Origin: Azospirillum thiophilum
GTDB taxonomy: Bacteria; Pseudomonadota; Alphaproteobacteria; Azospirillales; Azospirillaceae
Reading direction: 5' to 3'
Length of the DNA stretch: 64,000 bases
Assembly: GCF_001305595.1 (NCBI RefSeq)
Contig: NZ_CP012401.1
Coordinates: forward strand, 2,615,001-2,679,000
Part shown: positions 36,236 to 47,448 of the stretch, in pieces
Position numbering within the stretch: position 1 is the stretch's first letter
How the letters are laid out: every line of letters begins with the position of its first letter
Program-made: the position numbers and the translations under genes
Notes under the pieces: generated by a model
The model's database searches: none
What the model was told of the DNA's origin: nothing
What the model saw: only the letters and a program-made list of their open reading frames with translations

Positions 36236-37066
36236 TCACCCCCAGCTCCATTGCCCGATCAGCACGTTGGAGACGAATTTGACACCGGGATAGGCGAGCG
36301 TTGCCAGCAGATAGACGATCAGCATGGTCCGCGCCGCCGTCTTCCCCCGCACGCCGGTCCGGTATTCCGCCAGCAACAGGATGCCGATCACCACGAAGGT
36401 CGCGACCGACAGCAGGCTCTTGTGATCGGTGCGGAACAGCCGCCCCTGCTCGAAGAACAGCACCGCCATGCCGGTGGCGAGGCCGGCACCCAGCACCACC
36501 TCCGACGCGATCAGCAGCCGCAGCTGCAGCCGCTCGCTCTCCGCCACCGGCGGCAGGAAGCGGCTGAGCGGCGTCGGCCGCTTGGTCTTCAGCGCCCGCG
36601 TCTGCAGCACGGCGGCAAGCGAGGCGACCGCGCTCAACGTCAGCAGGGCATAGGTGAAGACCGACACCGCAATGTGCAGGTCGATCCATACGCCGGGCGC
36701 GTTGCCGCGCAGGACCGGGGCCGGCGCATCCTCCGTCAGGGTGGCGAACAGGCAGACCACCAGCAGATAGGGCAGCAGCAGCGGCGCCAGCCGCCACGCC
36801 GTGCGGTGGAACAGGCTGAGGCCGATGAACAGCATCATGCAGGCGGCGGTCGTCACCCACAGGGCGGTGGAGAAGCCGGTCTGCCACTGTCCGGCGACCT
36901 GGAGGATCGCCCACATGCCCGGCCCTGCAGCGGCGAGCAGCAGGGCGCCCCAGAAGGACCAGCCGCGCCCCTCCCCCCCCTGCCCGGCGATGCGGCGATA
37001 GGGATAGAAGGCCGCCGGCAACAGGGCCACCAGCGCCGTCAGGCTCAAAAGGATGTTCTGCGACAT
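36236..37066 (-). CDS. CcsA-like inner-membrane protein (YpjD group)
   Basis: The ATG at 37066 ([20 protein letters not shown]) gives 276 residues with about eight transmembrane helices. The block [20 protein letters not shown] contains the conserved His of the cytochrome-c-assembly (CcsA/CcmC) domain, and another His-containing segment is [11 protein letters not shown]. The family is linked to haem handling, but YpjD-type members have no proven role. It is divergent from ispDF with about 170 bases between starts. Confidence 0.85.
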   Translation of the reverse strand: MSQNILLSLTALVALLPAAFYPYRRIAGQGGEGRGWSFWGALLLAAAGPGMWAILQVAGQWQTGFSTALWVTTAACMMLFIGLSLFHRTAWRLAPLLLPYLLVVCLFATLTEDAPAPVLRGNAPGVWIDLHIAVSVFTYALLTLSAVASLAAVLQTRALKTKRPTPLSRFLPPVAESERLQLRLLIASEVVLGAGLATGMAVLFFEQGRLFRTDHKSLLSVATFVVIGILLLAEYRTGVRGKTAARTMLIVYLLATLAYPGVKFVSNVLIGQWSWG

Positions 37067-37233
37067 GGACCCGAACGCGCTCCCGTCTTCCCGCCACGTC
37101 ATGCCGGCCGCAGCCTTTCGGGGGGCATCGTCCCCGGCAAAACGGCAAGGCTCGGCACTTGGCGGAACCACGGCGACAGGCTAGGCTCCGCGACGTTTCC
37201 GTCAAGTGGCTATCATATCTTACGGTTTGTCCC

Positions 37234-38406
37234 ATGCCCACCTGCATCGCGCCCACCTGCATCGCCCTGATCGTCGCCGGCGGCTCCGGCCAGCGGTTCG
37301 GAGCCGAACGGCCGAAGCAGTATCTCGACCTCGCCGGCAAGCCGGTGCTGCGCCGGACGGTGGAGGCCTTCCTGAACCATCCGCAGGTCGGCGGCGTGCG
37401 CGTGGTGATCGATCCGGCCTGGCGCAACGCCTATGACGCCGCCGTCGCCGGCCTCGGCCTGCCCGATCCGGTGGCCGGCGGTTCCTGTCGCCAGGACTCG
37501 GTGCGCAACGGGCTGGAGGCGCTGGCATCCGCAGGTGCTCCCGATCTCGTGCTGATCCACGACGCCGCCCGTCCGCTGATCGCCAATGCCACCATCGGCA
37601 CGGTGATCGCGGCGCTGGAGACGGCCCAGGGCGCCATCGCCGCGGTGCCGGTCGCCGACACCCTCAAGCGCGGGGCGGGGAGCACCATAACCGGCACGGT
37701 CGACCGCGACGGGCTGTGGCGGGCGCAGACTCCGCAGGGCTTCCGCTTCCCCGCCATTCTGGAGGCCCACCGTGCCGCCGCCGGCCTGTCGCTGACCGAC
37801 GATGCCGCGGTGGCCGAACGCGCCGGGCTGGCCGTCGCCCTGGTGCCGTCCAAGGAGGACAATTTCAAGGTGACAACCCCCGACGATCTGGCCCGCGCCA
37901 CCCGCAAGCTGATGAGCGACCTCTGGGACGTGCGGACCGGCAGCGGCTTCGACGTCCACCGTTTCACCGACGGCGATTTCGTGACGCTCTGCGGCCTGCG
38001 GGTGCCGCACAGCCATGGGCTGGAGGGGCATTCGGACGCCGATGTCGGGCTGCATGCGCTGACCGACGCCATCCTCGGCGCGCTGGCCGCCGGCGACATC
38101 GGCAGCCATTTCCCGCCGACCGATCCGCGCTGGCGCGGGGCTGACAGCGCCCGGTTCCTGCGCCACGCCGCCGATCTGGTGGCGGAGCGCGGCGGCGTCA
38201 TCGCCCATGCCGACGTCACCATCATCTGCGAGCGGCCCAAGGTCGGCCCGCACCGCGCCGCGATGGCCGAGCGCATCGCCCAAATATTGGGCATCGAGAC
38301 CGGGCGGGTCGGCGTGAAGGCCACCACCACCGAACAGCTCGGATTCACCGGCCGGCGCGAGGGCATCGCAGCGCAAGCCGTGGCGACCATCCGGCTTCCC
38401 GGCTAA
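37234..38406 (+). CDS. ispDF: bifunctional MEP-pathway enzyme IspD-IspF
   Basis: The ATG at 37234 gives 390 residues. The IspD half (residues 1-225) has [13 protein letters not shown] and the CTP-binding block HDAARPLI. The IspF half (about 233-390) has the metal-binding DVHRF and the [16 protein letters not shown] block. Together they make 4-diphosphocytidyl-2-C-methylerythritol and the cyclodiphosphate intermediate of isoprenoid synthesis. The fusion is typical of alphaproteobacteria. Confidence 0.97.
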   Translation: MPTCIAPTCIALIVAGGSGQRFGAERPKQYLDLAGKPVLRRTVEAFLNHPQVGGVRVVIDPAWRNAYDAAVAGLGLPDPVAGGSCRQDSVRNGLEALASAGAPDLVLIHDAARPLIANATIGTVIAALETAQGAIAAVPVADTLKRGAGSTITGTVDRDGLWRAQTPQGFRFPAILEAHRAAAGLSLTDDAAVAERAGLAVALVPSKEDNFKVTTPDDLARATRKLMSDLWDVRTGSGFDVHRFTDGDFVTLCGLRVPHSHGLEGHSDADVGLHALTDAILGALAAGDIGSHFPPTDPRWRGADSARFLRHAADLVAERGGVIAHADVTIICERPKVGPHRAAMAERIAQILGIETGRVGVKATTTEQLGFTGRREGIAAQAVATIRLPG

Positions 38407-38443
38407 GCTCCAACTCCACCTACGAAAACCGGGAGAGGCCGTC

Positions 38444-38947
38444 ATGTTTCCCGACACCATCCGCGAACTCGCCGCCCAGACGCTGGCTGAATACGGCCTT
38501 GCCGGCTACATGCTGGCGACCGCCGAATCCTGCACCGGCGGGCTGATCGCCGGGGCGCTGACCGACATCGCCGGTTCCTCCAAGGTGGTGGACCGCGGCT
38601 TCGTCACCTACACCAACATCGCCAAGACCGAATTGCTGGGCGTGCCGGCCAGCCTGCTGCATGCCCATGGCGCCGTCAGCCCGGAGGTCGCCGTCGCCAT
38701 GGCGGTGGGCGCGCTGTCGCGGTCGCGGGCCGACGTGACGGTTGCTGTGACCGGGATCGCCGGCCCCGGCGGGGCGACGGAAACCAAGCCGGTGGGCCGG
38801 GTCTATGTCGCCACCGCGGTGCGCGGCGGCTCGGCCAAGGCCAAGGAATACACCTTCCCCGGCGACCGCGACGCCGTGCGGATGGCGACCGTCCAGGCGG
38901 CGCTGGAGCGGCTGCGGCTGGCCCGGCCCGCGACGAGCCTGCGCTGA
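38444..38947 (+). CDS. CinA/PncC-family nicotinamide-nucleotide amidohydrolase
   Basis: This 167-residue protein is the stand-alone C-terminal CinA domain. It has the motifs ATAESCTGGLIAGALTDIAG and VTGIAGPGGATETKPVGRV. The family includes PncC, which deamidates nicotinamide mononucleotide. It starts after GGGAGAGG and sits 37 bases after ispDF, so co-transcription is likely. Confidence 0.92.
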   Translation: MFPDTIRELAAQTLAEYGLAGYMLATAESCTGGLIAGALTDIAGSSKVVDRGFVTYTNIAKTELLGVPASLLHAHGAVSPEVAVAMAVGALSRSRADVTVAVTGIAGPGGATETKPVGRVYVATAVRGGSAKAKEYTFPGDRDAVRMATVQAALERLRLARPATSLR

Positions 38948-38990
38948 AGACCTCCCGACAAGACCTTCACTGAAAACAGGAAGACCCGCG

Positions 38991-39179
38991 ATGCCGACCA
39001 TCAACATCCAGCTTTTCGAAGGCCGCACCGTCGAACAGAAGCGCGCCTACGCCAAGGCGCTGACCGAGACGACCGTGGCGGTGCTCGGCTGCTCGCCGTC
39101 GGCGGTGGAGATCATCTTCCAGGATGTGAAGAAGAGCGACTGGGCCAGCGGTGGCGAGCTGTGGTCCGACAAGACCTGA
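38991..39179 (+). CDS. 4-oxalocrotonate-tautomerase-family protein
   Basis: This 62-residue protein begins Met-Pro, so Pro1 would be the catalytic base after Met removal. The family pattern MPTINIQLFEGRTVEQKRAY and the conserved tail SAVEIIFQDV are clear. Usual oligomers are hexamers. The physiological substrate of this chromosomal copy is unknown. It lies 43 bases after the CinA-like gene on the same strand. Confidence 0.88.
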   Translation: MPTINIQLFEGRTVEQKRAYAKALTETTVAVLGCSPSAVEIIFQDVKKSDWASGGELWSDKT

Positions 39180-39200
39180 CCGGCCACCGCCACACCGGCA

Positions 39201-39239
39201 CCGGCCGGGGCGTCACGCCGATTGCGTCGCCCCGGCCGG
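39201..39239. terminator. convergent hairpin between tautomerase and RatA-like genes
   Basis: CCGGCCGGGGCG (39201-39212) and CGCCCCGGCCGG (39228-39239) are perfect 12-base arms around a 15-base loop. The right arm overlaps the end of the convergent gene. There is no T-tract. Confidence 0.5.
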
Positions 39240-39668
39240 CCCGTAGAGCTGCGCGGCGCGCGTTTCGAAGGCCTGCACCATCCGGCGCACCGCCTCGTTG
39301 AACAGCAGCCCCATGATCTTCTGCAGCATCTTCGAGCGGAACTCGAAATCGACGAAGAAGTCGACGCAGCAGCCGCCGGGATGGTCGTTGAAGATCCAGT
39401 GGTTGTTCAGGTACTGGAACGGCCCGTCGGTATACTGCACATTGATGCGGCTGCCGGGTTCGTCCAACTCCACCCTCGAGGTGAAGCGTTCGCGGACCAT
39501 CTTGAATCCGATGATCAGGTCCGCGAACATCACCTCGCCTTCGCGCTTGCGGATCCGGGCCGCCAGGCACCAGGGCAGAAACTCCGGATACTTCTCCACA
39601 TCGGCGACCAGGTCGTACATTTGCCGGGGCGTGTAGGGAAGAACCTTCTTTTCCGCGTGCGTCGGCAT
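39213..39668 (-). CDS. RatA/COQ10-like START-domain protein
   Basis: This 151-residue protein has the polyketide cyclase/START fold of the RatA-COQ10 family (TPRQMYDLVADVEKYPEFLP at the start, HPGGCCVDFFVDFEFRS in the middle). Bacterial members were annotated as RatA ribosome-association toxins. Yeast and Caulobacter COQ10 bind ubiquinone. Next to lipA in an alphaproteobacterium, a quinone-binding role is the more likely one. Confidence 0.88.
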   Translation of the reverse strand: MPTHAEKKVLPYTPRQMYDLVADVEKYPEFLPWCLAARIRKREGEVMFADLIIGFKMVRERFTSRVELDEPGSRINVQYTDGPFQYLNNHWIFNDHPGGCCVDFFVDFEFRSKMLQKIMGLLFNEAVRRMVQAFETRAAQLYGPAGATQSA

Positions 39669-39703
39669 GCCGTTACCACATCCTTGTCAGTGAACCGCCC
39701 GCA

Positions 39704-40660
39704 TCAGGCGGCCGCAACCCCCAGCTTGCGCAGCCGGGCCTCGCGCAGCTTCTCGAAATCCGCACCCGCATGGTAGGACGAGCGCGTCAGCGGCGACGAC
39801 GCCACCAGCAGGAAGCCCTTGCCGCGGCCGACGGTGGTATAACCGTCGAACTCCTCGGGAGTCACGAAGCGATCCACCGCCGCATGCTTGGGCGTCGGCT
39901 GGAGATACTGCCCGATCGTCAGAAAGTCCACATCGGCGGAGCGCAGATCGTCCATCACCTGCCCGATCTCCTCCTTCGTCTCGCCCAGACCGACCATCAG
40001 GCCGGACTTGGTGAAGATCGTCGGGTCCAGTTCCTTCACCCGCGCCAGCAGCTGCAGCGAGGCGAAGTAGCGCGCACCCGGCCGGATGGTCGGGTAGAGC
40101 CGCGGCGCCGTCTCGAGGTTGTGGTTGAACACGTCGGGCTTCGACTCGACCACGATCTCGACCGCGCCCTTCTTCTTCTGGAAGTCGGGGGTCAGGATCT
40201 CGATGGTGGTGGTGGGCGACGCGGCGCGCACGGCACGGATGGTGCGGGCGAAATGCTCCGCCCCGCCATCCTCCAGGTCGTCGCGGTCGACCGAGGTGAT
40301 GACGACGTGGGACAGCTTCAGCTTGCCGACCGCCTCGGCCACATTGTCCGGCTCATGCGGGTCGAGCCGGTCCGGGCGGCCGGTCTCGACGTTGCAGAAG
40401 GCGCAGCCGCGGGTGCAGATCGACCCCAGGATCATGAAGGTCGCGTGCTTGTGCTTCCAGCACTCCCCGATGTTGGGGCAGGCAGCCTCTTCGCAGACGG
40501 TGTTCAGCTTCAGCCCGCGCATCAGCTGGCGGGTTTCGTTGTATTCCTGGCTCATCGGCGCCTTGACCCGGATCCAGGCCGGTTTGCGCTGGATGGGGTT
40601 GTCGGGCTTGTGGGCCTTTTCGGGGTGGCGCAGCTTCTCGGTCTGGTCGACGAGGGTCAT
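39704..40660 (-). CDS. lipA: lipoyl synthase
   Basis: This 318-residue radical-SAM enzyme has both cysteine clusters. The auxiliary one is in [13 protein letters not shown] and the radical-SAM CxxxCxxC is in [10 protein letters not shown]. The C-terminal serine motif (RSSYHAG) that ligates the auxiliary cluster is present. It inserts sulphur into octanoyl groups on lipoyl domains, two of which are encoded by pdhB and pdhC upstream. Confidence 0.97.
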   Translation of the reverse strand: MTLVDQTEKLRHPEKAHKPDNPIQRKPAWIRVKAPMSQEYNETRQLMRGLKLNTVCEEAACPNIGECWKHKHATFMILGSICTRGCAFCNVETGRPDRLDPHEPDNVAEAVGKLKLSHVVITSVDRDDLEDGGAEHFARTIRAVRAASPTTTIEILTPDFQKKKGAVEIVVESKPDVFNHNLETAPRLYPTIRPGARYFASLQLLARVKELDPTIFTKSGLMVGLGETKEEIGQVMDDLRSADVDFLTIGQYLQPTPKHAAVDRFVTPEEFDGYTTVGRGKGFLLVASSPLTRSSYHAGADFEKLREARLRKLGVAAA

Positions 40661-40724
40661 GGTCTAAAGCTCCCGACGGCCGACGCGATGCCCCGGCCCC
40701 GACTTGTAGATGCGATGAGGATGG

Positions 40725-41210
40725 TCAAACCCGCCATTCCGGCGGAAACAGCTCGGCCGGATAGGCCGGATCGAGCGCCTGGTCAAGCGTGAAAGCCGGC
40801 TCGGCCGGGAAATGGCCGTCCGGGGTATCCGCCTCGTCGGCGGCATCCAGCCGGGCCTTTCGGTAGGTCCTGTCGAACACTGCGGCGATGTAGGGCCGCA
40901 AGCTGGGACTGGCGGCGATCTCATCCACCAGCCGGTCACGCTGCTCGCGGATCGTTCGCTGCCAGCCGCGTTCGCACCGCTCACGCAGGTCCGGGCAGAA
41001 CAGCCACTTCAGCAGATGGGTCAGCAGAACCCGCAAGTGGCTGTCGATCTCGGATTTCTGGCTGCGGCCCATGCCTTCGATCTCCTCGGCGACATTCTCC
41101 CAGTCGACCGGGGCATTGTTCCGCTCGGCGCCGGCACGGCGAAGTTCCTGCGCCTGGGCTTGCGTCCAGGCGTAGAAATCCTCGTCATACGCGGCGCTGC
41201 TGCGGTCCAT
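40725..41210 (-). CDS. DUF29 domain-containing protein
   Basis: The ATG at 41210 (MDRSSAAYDEDFYAWTQAQA) gives 161 residues. The family pattern is clear: Y-x-x-D-F-Y-A-W near the start, then VDWENVAEEIEGMGRSQKSE and LLTHLLKWLFCP. DUF29 is abundant in cyanobacteria and alphaproteobacteria and has no known function. It lies between lpdA and lipA on the same strand. Confidence 0.9.
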   Translation of the reverse strand: MDRSSAAYDEDFYAWTQAQAQELRRAGAERNNAPVDWENVAEEIEGMGRSQKSEIDSHLRVLLTHLLKWLFCPDLRERCERGWQRTIREQRDRLVDEIAASPSLRPYIAAVFDRTYRKARLDAADEADTPDGHFPAEPAFTLDQALDPAYPAELFPPEWRV

Positions 41211-41253
41211 GGCTCCGTCCAAAGGGGAAAAACGTCACCTCGGAAAATCCTAG

Positions 41254-42642
41254 TTAAAAGTGGATCGCCCGGCCATAGGCATCAAGGACCGACTCATGCA
41301 TCATTTCCGACAGGGTGGGATGCGGGAACACCGTATGCATCAGTTCGGCCTCGGTCAGCTCCGACGTCTTGGCGATGCCGTAGCCCTGGATCAACTCGGT
41401 CACTTCCGCGCCGATCATGTGGGCGCCCAGCATCTCGCCGGTCTTGGCGTCGAAGATGGTCTTGATCAGGCCTTCCGGTTCGCCGAGCGCGATCGCCTTG
41501 CCGTTGCCGACGAAGGGGAAGCGGCCGACCTTGACCTCATAGCCGGCCTCCTTGGCCTTCTTCTCCGTCAGGCCGACCGAGGCCACCTGCGGGTGCGAAT
41601 AGGTGCAGCCCGGGATGTTGCGGACGTCCAGCGCATGCGGGTGCTTGCCGGCGATGTGCTCGGCGACGATCACGCCCTCGTGGCTGGCCTTGTGGGCGAG
41701 CCAGGGAGCGCCGGTCACGTCGCCGATGGCGTAGACGCCCGGCTCGTCGGTCTGGCACATGCCGTTGGTCTGGATGTGGCCGCGGTCCATCTTGACCTTG
41801 GTGTTCTCCAGCCCGAGATTCTCGGTGTTCGGGCTGATGCCGACGGCGACGATGACGCGGTCGACCGTGATGTCCTCGGTCTTGCCGCCGGCCTCGACGG
41901 CCACGGTGACGCTGTCGGCGGCCTTGCGCAGGTTGCCGGCCTTGCCGCCGGTGATGATGCGCATGCCCTGCTTCTCGAAGGCCTTGCGGGCCATGCCGGA
42001 GATCTCCTCATCCTCCACCGGGAGGATGCGGTCCATCACCTCGACCACGGTGACCTTGGCGCCGAGCGCGTTGTAGAAGCTGGCGAACTCGATGCCGATG
42101 GCGCCCGAGCCGATGACCAGCAGCGACTTCGGCATGCGGTCCGGCGTCATCGCCTTGCGGTAGGTCCAGACCAGCTTGCCGTCATCCTCCAGCCCCGGCA
42201 GCGTGCGGGCGCGGGCGCCGGTGGCGATGATGATGTGCTTGGCGCCGAAGGTGCCGACCGGGGCCTCGCCCTTGCTCACCGCCACCGTGCCCTTGCCGGC
42301 CAGCTTGGCCGAGCCCTCGATCACCGCGACCTTGTTCTTCTTCAGCAGGTGCTTGACGCCGCCGTTCAGCTGGCCGGCGACCTTGCGCGACCGGGCGACG
42401 ACCTTGTCGAGGTCGAAGGACGGGTTCTGGATGACGAGGCCGTAGTCGGCCGCGTGCTTGGCGAGATGCAGCACCTCGGCCGAGCGCAGCAGCGCCTTGG
42501 TCGGGATGCAGCCCCAGTTCAGGCAGATGCCGCCCAGGTTTTCACGCTCGATGACCGCGGTGTGCAGGCCGAGCTGGGCGGCGCGGATCGCCGCCACATA
42601 GCCGCCCGGCCCGCCGCCGATGACGATGACGTCGTAATTCAT
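41254..42642 (-). CDS. lpdA: dihydrolipoyl dehydrogenase (E3)
   Basis: The ATG at 42642 (MNYDVIVIGGGPGGYVAAIR) gives 462 residues. FAD- and NAD-binding Rossmann motifs are GGGPGGYVAAI and GSGAIGIEF. The redox disulphide is in GGICLNWGCIPTKA. The C-terminal interface motif carries the His of the His-Glu pair (HTVFPHPTLSE). It reoxidises lipoyl groups of the PDH complex encoded upstream. Confidence 0.97.
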   Translation of the reverse strand: MNYDVIVIGGGPGGYVAAIRAAQLGLHTAVIERENLGGICLNWGCIPTKALLRSAEVLHLAKHAADYGLVIQNPSFDLDKVVARSRKVAGQLNGGVKHLLKKNKVAVIEGSAKLAGKGTVAVSKGEAPVGTFGAKHIIIATGARARTLPGLEDDGKLVWTYRKAMTPDRMPKSLLVIGSGAIGIEFASFYNALGAKVTVVEVMDRILPVEDEEISGMARKAFEKQGMRIITGGKAGNLRKAADSVTVAVEAGGKTEDITVDRVIVAVGISPNTENLGLENTKVKMDRGHIQTNGMCQTDEPGVYAIGDVTGAPWLAHKASHEGVIVAEHIAGKHPHALDVRNIPGCTYSHPQVASVGLTEKKAKEAGYEVKVGRFPFVGNGKAIALGEPEGLIKTIFDAKTGEMLGAHMIGAEVTELIQGYGIAKTSELTEAELMHTVFPHPTLSEMMHESVLDAYGRAIHF

Positions 42643-42666
42643 GTCGGCCAAGGGTGTTCTCCCCAT

Positions 42667-42969
42667 TCAGGAGCGAGGCGTTTCCCCGCGGCCGGCGGCA
42701 AAGATGCCATCCTCGACCCGGCACGCCTCGTCGATGATCGTCTGGTACAGGGTGGCCATGAAGGCCGGATCGAGGCCATAAGCCAGGCCCGCTTCGGCCG
42801 CCCGCCGTTTCACCGCTTCGACGCGGTCGGGTAGGACGGCCGGCAGACCCTCCGCCATCTTCACCGCTGCGACGCGGTGGACGACGGACAGGCGCTTGCC
42901 CAGCAACGCGACGATCTCGTCGTCGATGGCGTCGATCTCGGCGCGGAGCGGGGCAAGGCTTTTGGACAA
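42667..42969 (-). CDS. chorismate-mutase-like (AroQ fold) protein
   Basis: This 100-residue all-helical protein matches the AroQ family: LRAEIDAIDDEIVALLGKRL, the Lys in HRVAAVK, the LPDRVEAVKRRAAEA helix and YQTIIDEACRVED at the end. These fit the active-site Arg/Lys/Gln positions of AroQ enzymes, although PchB-type isochorismate-pyruvate lyases share the fold. It starts at a TTG with AAGGA eight bases upstream; no in-frame ATG precedes the domain. It sits inside the PDH gene cluster between pdhC and lpdA. Confidence 0.85.
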   Translation of the reverse strand: MSKSLAPLRAEIDAIDDEIVALLGKRLSVVHRVAAVKMAEGLPAVLPDRVEAVKRRAAEAGLAYGLDPAFMATLYQTIIDEACRVEDGIFAAGRGETPRS

Positions 42970-42988
42970 GATCCGGTTCCTTCGGTCG

Positions 42989-44317
42989 TCAGAGCAGCAT
43001 CGAGAGCGGATCCTCGAGCAGCTTCTTCACCGCCGCAAGGAATTCCGCACCGACCGCGCCGTCGGCGACGCGATGGTCGAAGGTGCCGGTCAGGCTCATC
43101 ACCGTGGCGATGGCCAGCGCGCCGTCCTTGACCACCGGGCGCTGCTCGCTGGCGCCGACCGCCAGGATGCAGGCCTGCGGGGGATTGATGATCGCCGCGA
43201 ACTGCTTCACCCCCATCATGCCCAGGTTGGAGATGGAGATGGTGCCGCCCTGATACTCTTCCGGCTTCAGCGCGTTGTCGCGCGCCTTCTTGGCCAGCGC
43301 CTTCATCTCGTTGGAGATGTCGGCCAGCCCCTTGGTCTCCGCCTTCTTGACGATCGGCGTGATCAGGCCGGTCGGGGTCGCCACCGCGACCGACACGTCG
43401 GCATGCTTGAACTGCAGCATCGCCTCGTCGGTCCAGGCGGCGTTCAGCGCCGGCACCTTCTTCAGCGCCAGGGCGACCGCCCGGATGATGAAGTCGTTGA
43501 CCGACAGCTTGTAGGCGTCGGACCGGCCATTCAGATCGGCGCGGATCTTCATCAGCGCGTCGATCTCGACATCCACCGTCAGGTAATAGTCGGGAACGGT
43601 GCGCTTCACCTCGCCCAGGCGCTTGGCGATGGTCTTGCGCATGCCGCTGTTGGGTAGGGCGGTGTAGGCCATGCCCAGCTTGTCGGCCAGCGCCTTGGCG
43701 TCGATACCCTCCGGCTTGGCGGCCGGAGCTGGCGCCGCGGCGGGAGCGGCCGGGGCGGCGGCCGGAGCCGGAGCGGCGGCGGGTGCAGCCTTGGCCGGGC
43801 CGGCGGCCTTGGCGGCCTCGACGTCGGCCTTGACGATGCGGCCGTGCGGGCCGCTGCCCTTGACCGACTTCAGGTCGACGCCGGCCTGTTCGGCGATGCG
43901 GCGCGCCAGCGGGCTGGCGAACACGCGTGCGCCGCCGGCAGCCGCCGGAGCCGGAGCTGCGGCGGCCGGAGCGGCTGCAGGCGCCGGGGCGGCGGCCGGA
44001 GCCGCAGCAGCCGGAGCCGCCACGGGGGCCGGGGGGGGAGCGGAACCGGCCGAAGCCAGCGCGCTCTCGTCCTCGCCCTCTTCAAGCAGGATGGCGATCG
44101 GGGTGTTCACCGCGACGCCCTGGCTGCCGGCCGGGATCAGGATCTTGCCGATGCGGCCTTCATCGACCGCTTCGACTTCCATGGTGGCCTTGTCGGTCTC
44201 GATCTCGGCGAGCACGTCGCCGGACTTCACCGTGTCGCCTTCCTTCTTCAGCCACTTGGCGAGGTTGCCCTCGGTCATCGTGGGCGAGAGGGCGGGCATC
44301 AGAATCTGAACGGTCAT
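42989..44317 (-). CDS. pdhC: pyruvate dehydrogenase E2, dihydrolipoyllysine acetyltransferase
   Basis: The ATG at 44317 ([20 protein letters not shown]) gives 442 residues. The N-terminal lipoyl domain has its lysine in ETDKATME. A long Ala/Pro/Gly linker follows, then the E3-binding domain ([20 protein letters not shown]) and the catalytic domain with the active-site motif near the end (FDHRVADGA). It carries acetyl groups from E1 to CoA. It lies 16 bases downstream of pdhB. Confidence 0.96.
   Translation of the reverse strand: MTVQILMPALSPTMTEGNLAKWLKKEGDTVKSGDVLAEIETDKATMEVEAVDEGRIGKILIPAGSQGVAVNTPIAILLEEGEDESALASAGSAPPPAPVAAPAAAAPAAAPAPAAAPAAAAPAPAAAGGARVFASPLARRIAEQAGVDLKSVKGSGPHGRIVKADVEAAKAAGPAKAAPAAAPAPAAAPAAPAAAPAPAAKPEGIDAKALADKLGMAYTALPNSGMRKTIAKRLGEVKRTVPDYYLTVDVEIDALMKIRADLNGRSDAYKLSVNDFIIRAVALALKKVPALNAAWTDEAMLQFKHADVSVAVATPTGLITPIVKKAETKGLADISNEMKALAKKARDNALKPEEYQGGTISISNLGMMGVKQFAAIINPPQACILAVGASEQRPVVKDGALAIATVMSLTGTFDHRVADGAVGAEFLAAVKKLLEDPLSMLL
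44153..44232 (-). repeat. lipoyl-domain segment identical to part of pdhB
   Basis: These 80 bases in pdhC, which cover the lipoylated lysine region, are identical base for base to 45564-45643 in pdhB, including third codon positions. The two genes are otherwise unrelated outside the lipoyl domain. This indicates recent duplication or gene conversion. Confidence 0.8.
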
Positions 44318-44333
44318 CCTATCAGCCCTCCTC

Positions 44334-45728
<1,395 letters not shown>

Positions 45729-45863
45729 TCCTCAACCTCCGGCGGCGCGGGGGATAACCGGTTGCCGCTCCCCTCTCGGGGGGAGCTGTTCGGGGGCAAC
45801 ACGTTCCGGCCGGCGCCGCTCCTGCTTATCGTTGACGTCAGGACCAGACGGTGGATTCGACGA

Positions 45864-46883
45864 TCAGGTCTCGACCAGGATGTCGGTCCACAGCTCCGAC
45901 GGATCGGGCTCGGGGCTCTGCTGCGCGAACTCGGCCGATTCGGTGACGATCGCCTTCACCGCGCGATCGATCTCCTTCAGCTTGTCCTCGTCGGCGTGGC
46001 CGCCGGCCAGCAGCTTCGACTTCAGCTGGTCGATGGGATCGGACTCCGACCGCATCTTCTCGACCTCCTCCTTCGTCCGGTACTTGGCCGGATCGGACAT
46101 GGAGTGGCCGCGGTAGCGGTAGGTCTTCATCTCCAGGATGACCGGGCCGTTGCCGTCGCGGATGTGCTTCACCCACTGGTCGGCGGCGGCCTTCACCTCG
46201 AGCACGTCCATCCCGTTGACCTGATAGCCGGGGATGCCGTAGGCGGCGCCGCGCTGGTGCAGCTCGCCGGCCGAGGCGCGCTCCTGCGAGGTGCCCATGG
46301 CGTACTTGTTGTTCTCGATGACGAACAGCACCGGCAGCTTCCACAGCGCCGCCATGTTGAAGCTCTCGTACACCTGGCCCTGGTTGATGGCGCCGTCGCC
46401 GCAATAGACCGCGGACACGCCGCCGTCGTTGAGGTACTTGTGCGCGAAGGCCAGGCCGGTGCCCAGCGGAACCTGGCCGCCGACGATGCCATGGCCGCCG
46501 TAGAAGTTCTTCTCGCGGCTGAACATGTGCATCGAGCCGCCCTTGCCCTTGGAGTAGCCTCCGCGGCGCCCGGTCAGTTCGGCCATCACGCCCTTGGCGT
46601 CCATGCCGCAGGCCAGCATGTGGCCATGGTCACGGTAGCTGGTGATGACGGTGTCGCCCTCGTTCAGCGCGGCCTGCACGCCGACCACGACGGCCTCCTG
46701 GCCGATGTAGAGATGGCAGAAGCCGCCGATCAGGCCCATGCCGTAGAGCTGGCCCGCCTTCTCCTCGAAGCGGCGGATCAGCAGCATCTCGCGGTAGTAA
46801 TGAAGAAGCTCTTCGGATGAGACGGCTTGAGCGGGCGCGGTGTCGGTCAGCGCCTTGGTCGGACGGCGTCGGGACGCGGCCAT
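45864..46883 (-). CDS. pdhA: pyruvate dehydrogenase E1 alpha subunit
   Basis: The ATG at 46883 (MAASRRRPTKAL) follows GGGGAGGAATC and gives 339 residues. The thiamine-diphosphate motif GDGAINQGQVYESFNMAALW is present, as are HGHMLACGMD and the phosphorylation-loop-like segment YRYRGHSMSDPAKYR. It decarboxylates pyruvate with pdhB. The minus-strand order pdhA-pdhB-pdhC-(AroQ)-lpdA-lipA suggests one metabolic unit. Confidence 0.97.
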   Translation of the reverse strand: MAASRRRPTKALTDTAPAQAVSSEELLHYYREMLLIRRFEEKAGQLYGMGLIGGFCHLYIGQEAVVVGVQAALNEGDTVITSYRDHGHMLACGMDAKGVMAELTGRRGGYSKGKGGSMHMFSREKNFYGGHGIVGGQVPLGTGLAFAHKYLNDGGVSAVYCGDGAINQGQVYESFNMAALWKLPVLFVIENNKYAMGTSQERASAGELHQRGAAYGIPGYQVNGMDVLEVKAAADQWVKHIRDGNGPVILEMKTYRYRGHSMSDPAKYRTKEEVEKMRSESDPIDQLKSKLLAGGHADEDKLKEIDRAVKAIVTESAEFAQQSPEPDPSELWTDILVET

Positions 46884-47039
46884 GATTCCTCCCCAGGGTT
46901 CATGCGGCAACGGCCTTGAAGCAGCCGGTGCCGCCACGCGTTGCGGGCATGCGAAAGCCCGCACCGGAAGCGAATATGGCGCGCACAGTACACGAGCTTG
47001 AATGCTCGCGCAAATATCTGTTTTTGCAGCGCTATTTTC

Positions 47040-47062
47040 GATTAACCGGTTTTCGGTTAATC
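47040..47062. terminator. hairpin between ftsB-like gene and pdhA
   Basis: GATTAACCG and CGGTTAATC form perfect nine-base arms around GTTTT. It lies 14 bases after the ftsB-like stop on the minus strand and about 160 bases before the pdhA start. It could terminate ftsB transcription or act as a regulatory site for the pdh operon; the sequence does not decide between them. Confidence 0.5.
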
Positions 47063-47076
47063 GGCTGATTCAACCC

Positions 47077-47448
47077 TTACTTCTGCATGGCCGCCCCTTC
47101 CGGCTCGGCCAGTTTGGGAAGTTTGACGATGACGTCGCGCGGGTTGGAGAAGTTCAGCATCAGCCGCGCCCGCTCCTCCAGCATGTCGCGGTCCAGCCCG
47201 TCGCCGCGCAGCAGCTGGGCGCGGCGCTCCATCTCCTCCCGTTCGGTGCGGAGCTGGTTGAGGACCACTTCGGCCTGGGCGATCTCCCCCTGGATCTGCT
47301 TCATCGCCACCAGCCCGCGGTCGCCATGGATCGCGTAGTAGGCGAAATAGGCGACCACGCAGGCGCACAGCGCCGGCATGATGGCCTGGCGGATCGCGCT
47401 CTTGGCGGCGCGGGCGAGAATATCGGTGAAGTCTGCGATCATCGTCAT
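47077..47448 (-). CDS. FtsB/DivIC-like septum formation protein
   Basis: This 123-residue protein has one transmembrane helix (residues 22-42, AIMPALCACVVAYFAYYAIH). A coiled coil (GLVAMKQIQGEIAQAEVVLN) and a short C-terminal region with ARLMLNFSNPRDVIVKLP follow. This matches the septum-formation-initiator family. It is the usual upstream neighbour of pdhA in alphaproteobacteria. Confidence 0.85.
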   Translation of the reverse strand: MTMIADFTDILARAAKSAIRQAIMPALCACVVAYFAYYAIHGDRGLVAMKQIQGEIAQAEVVLNQLRTEREEMERRAQLLRGDGLDRDMLEERARLMLNFSNPRDVIVKLPKLAEPEGAAMQK

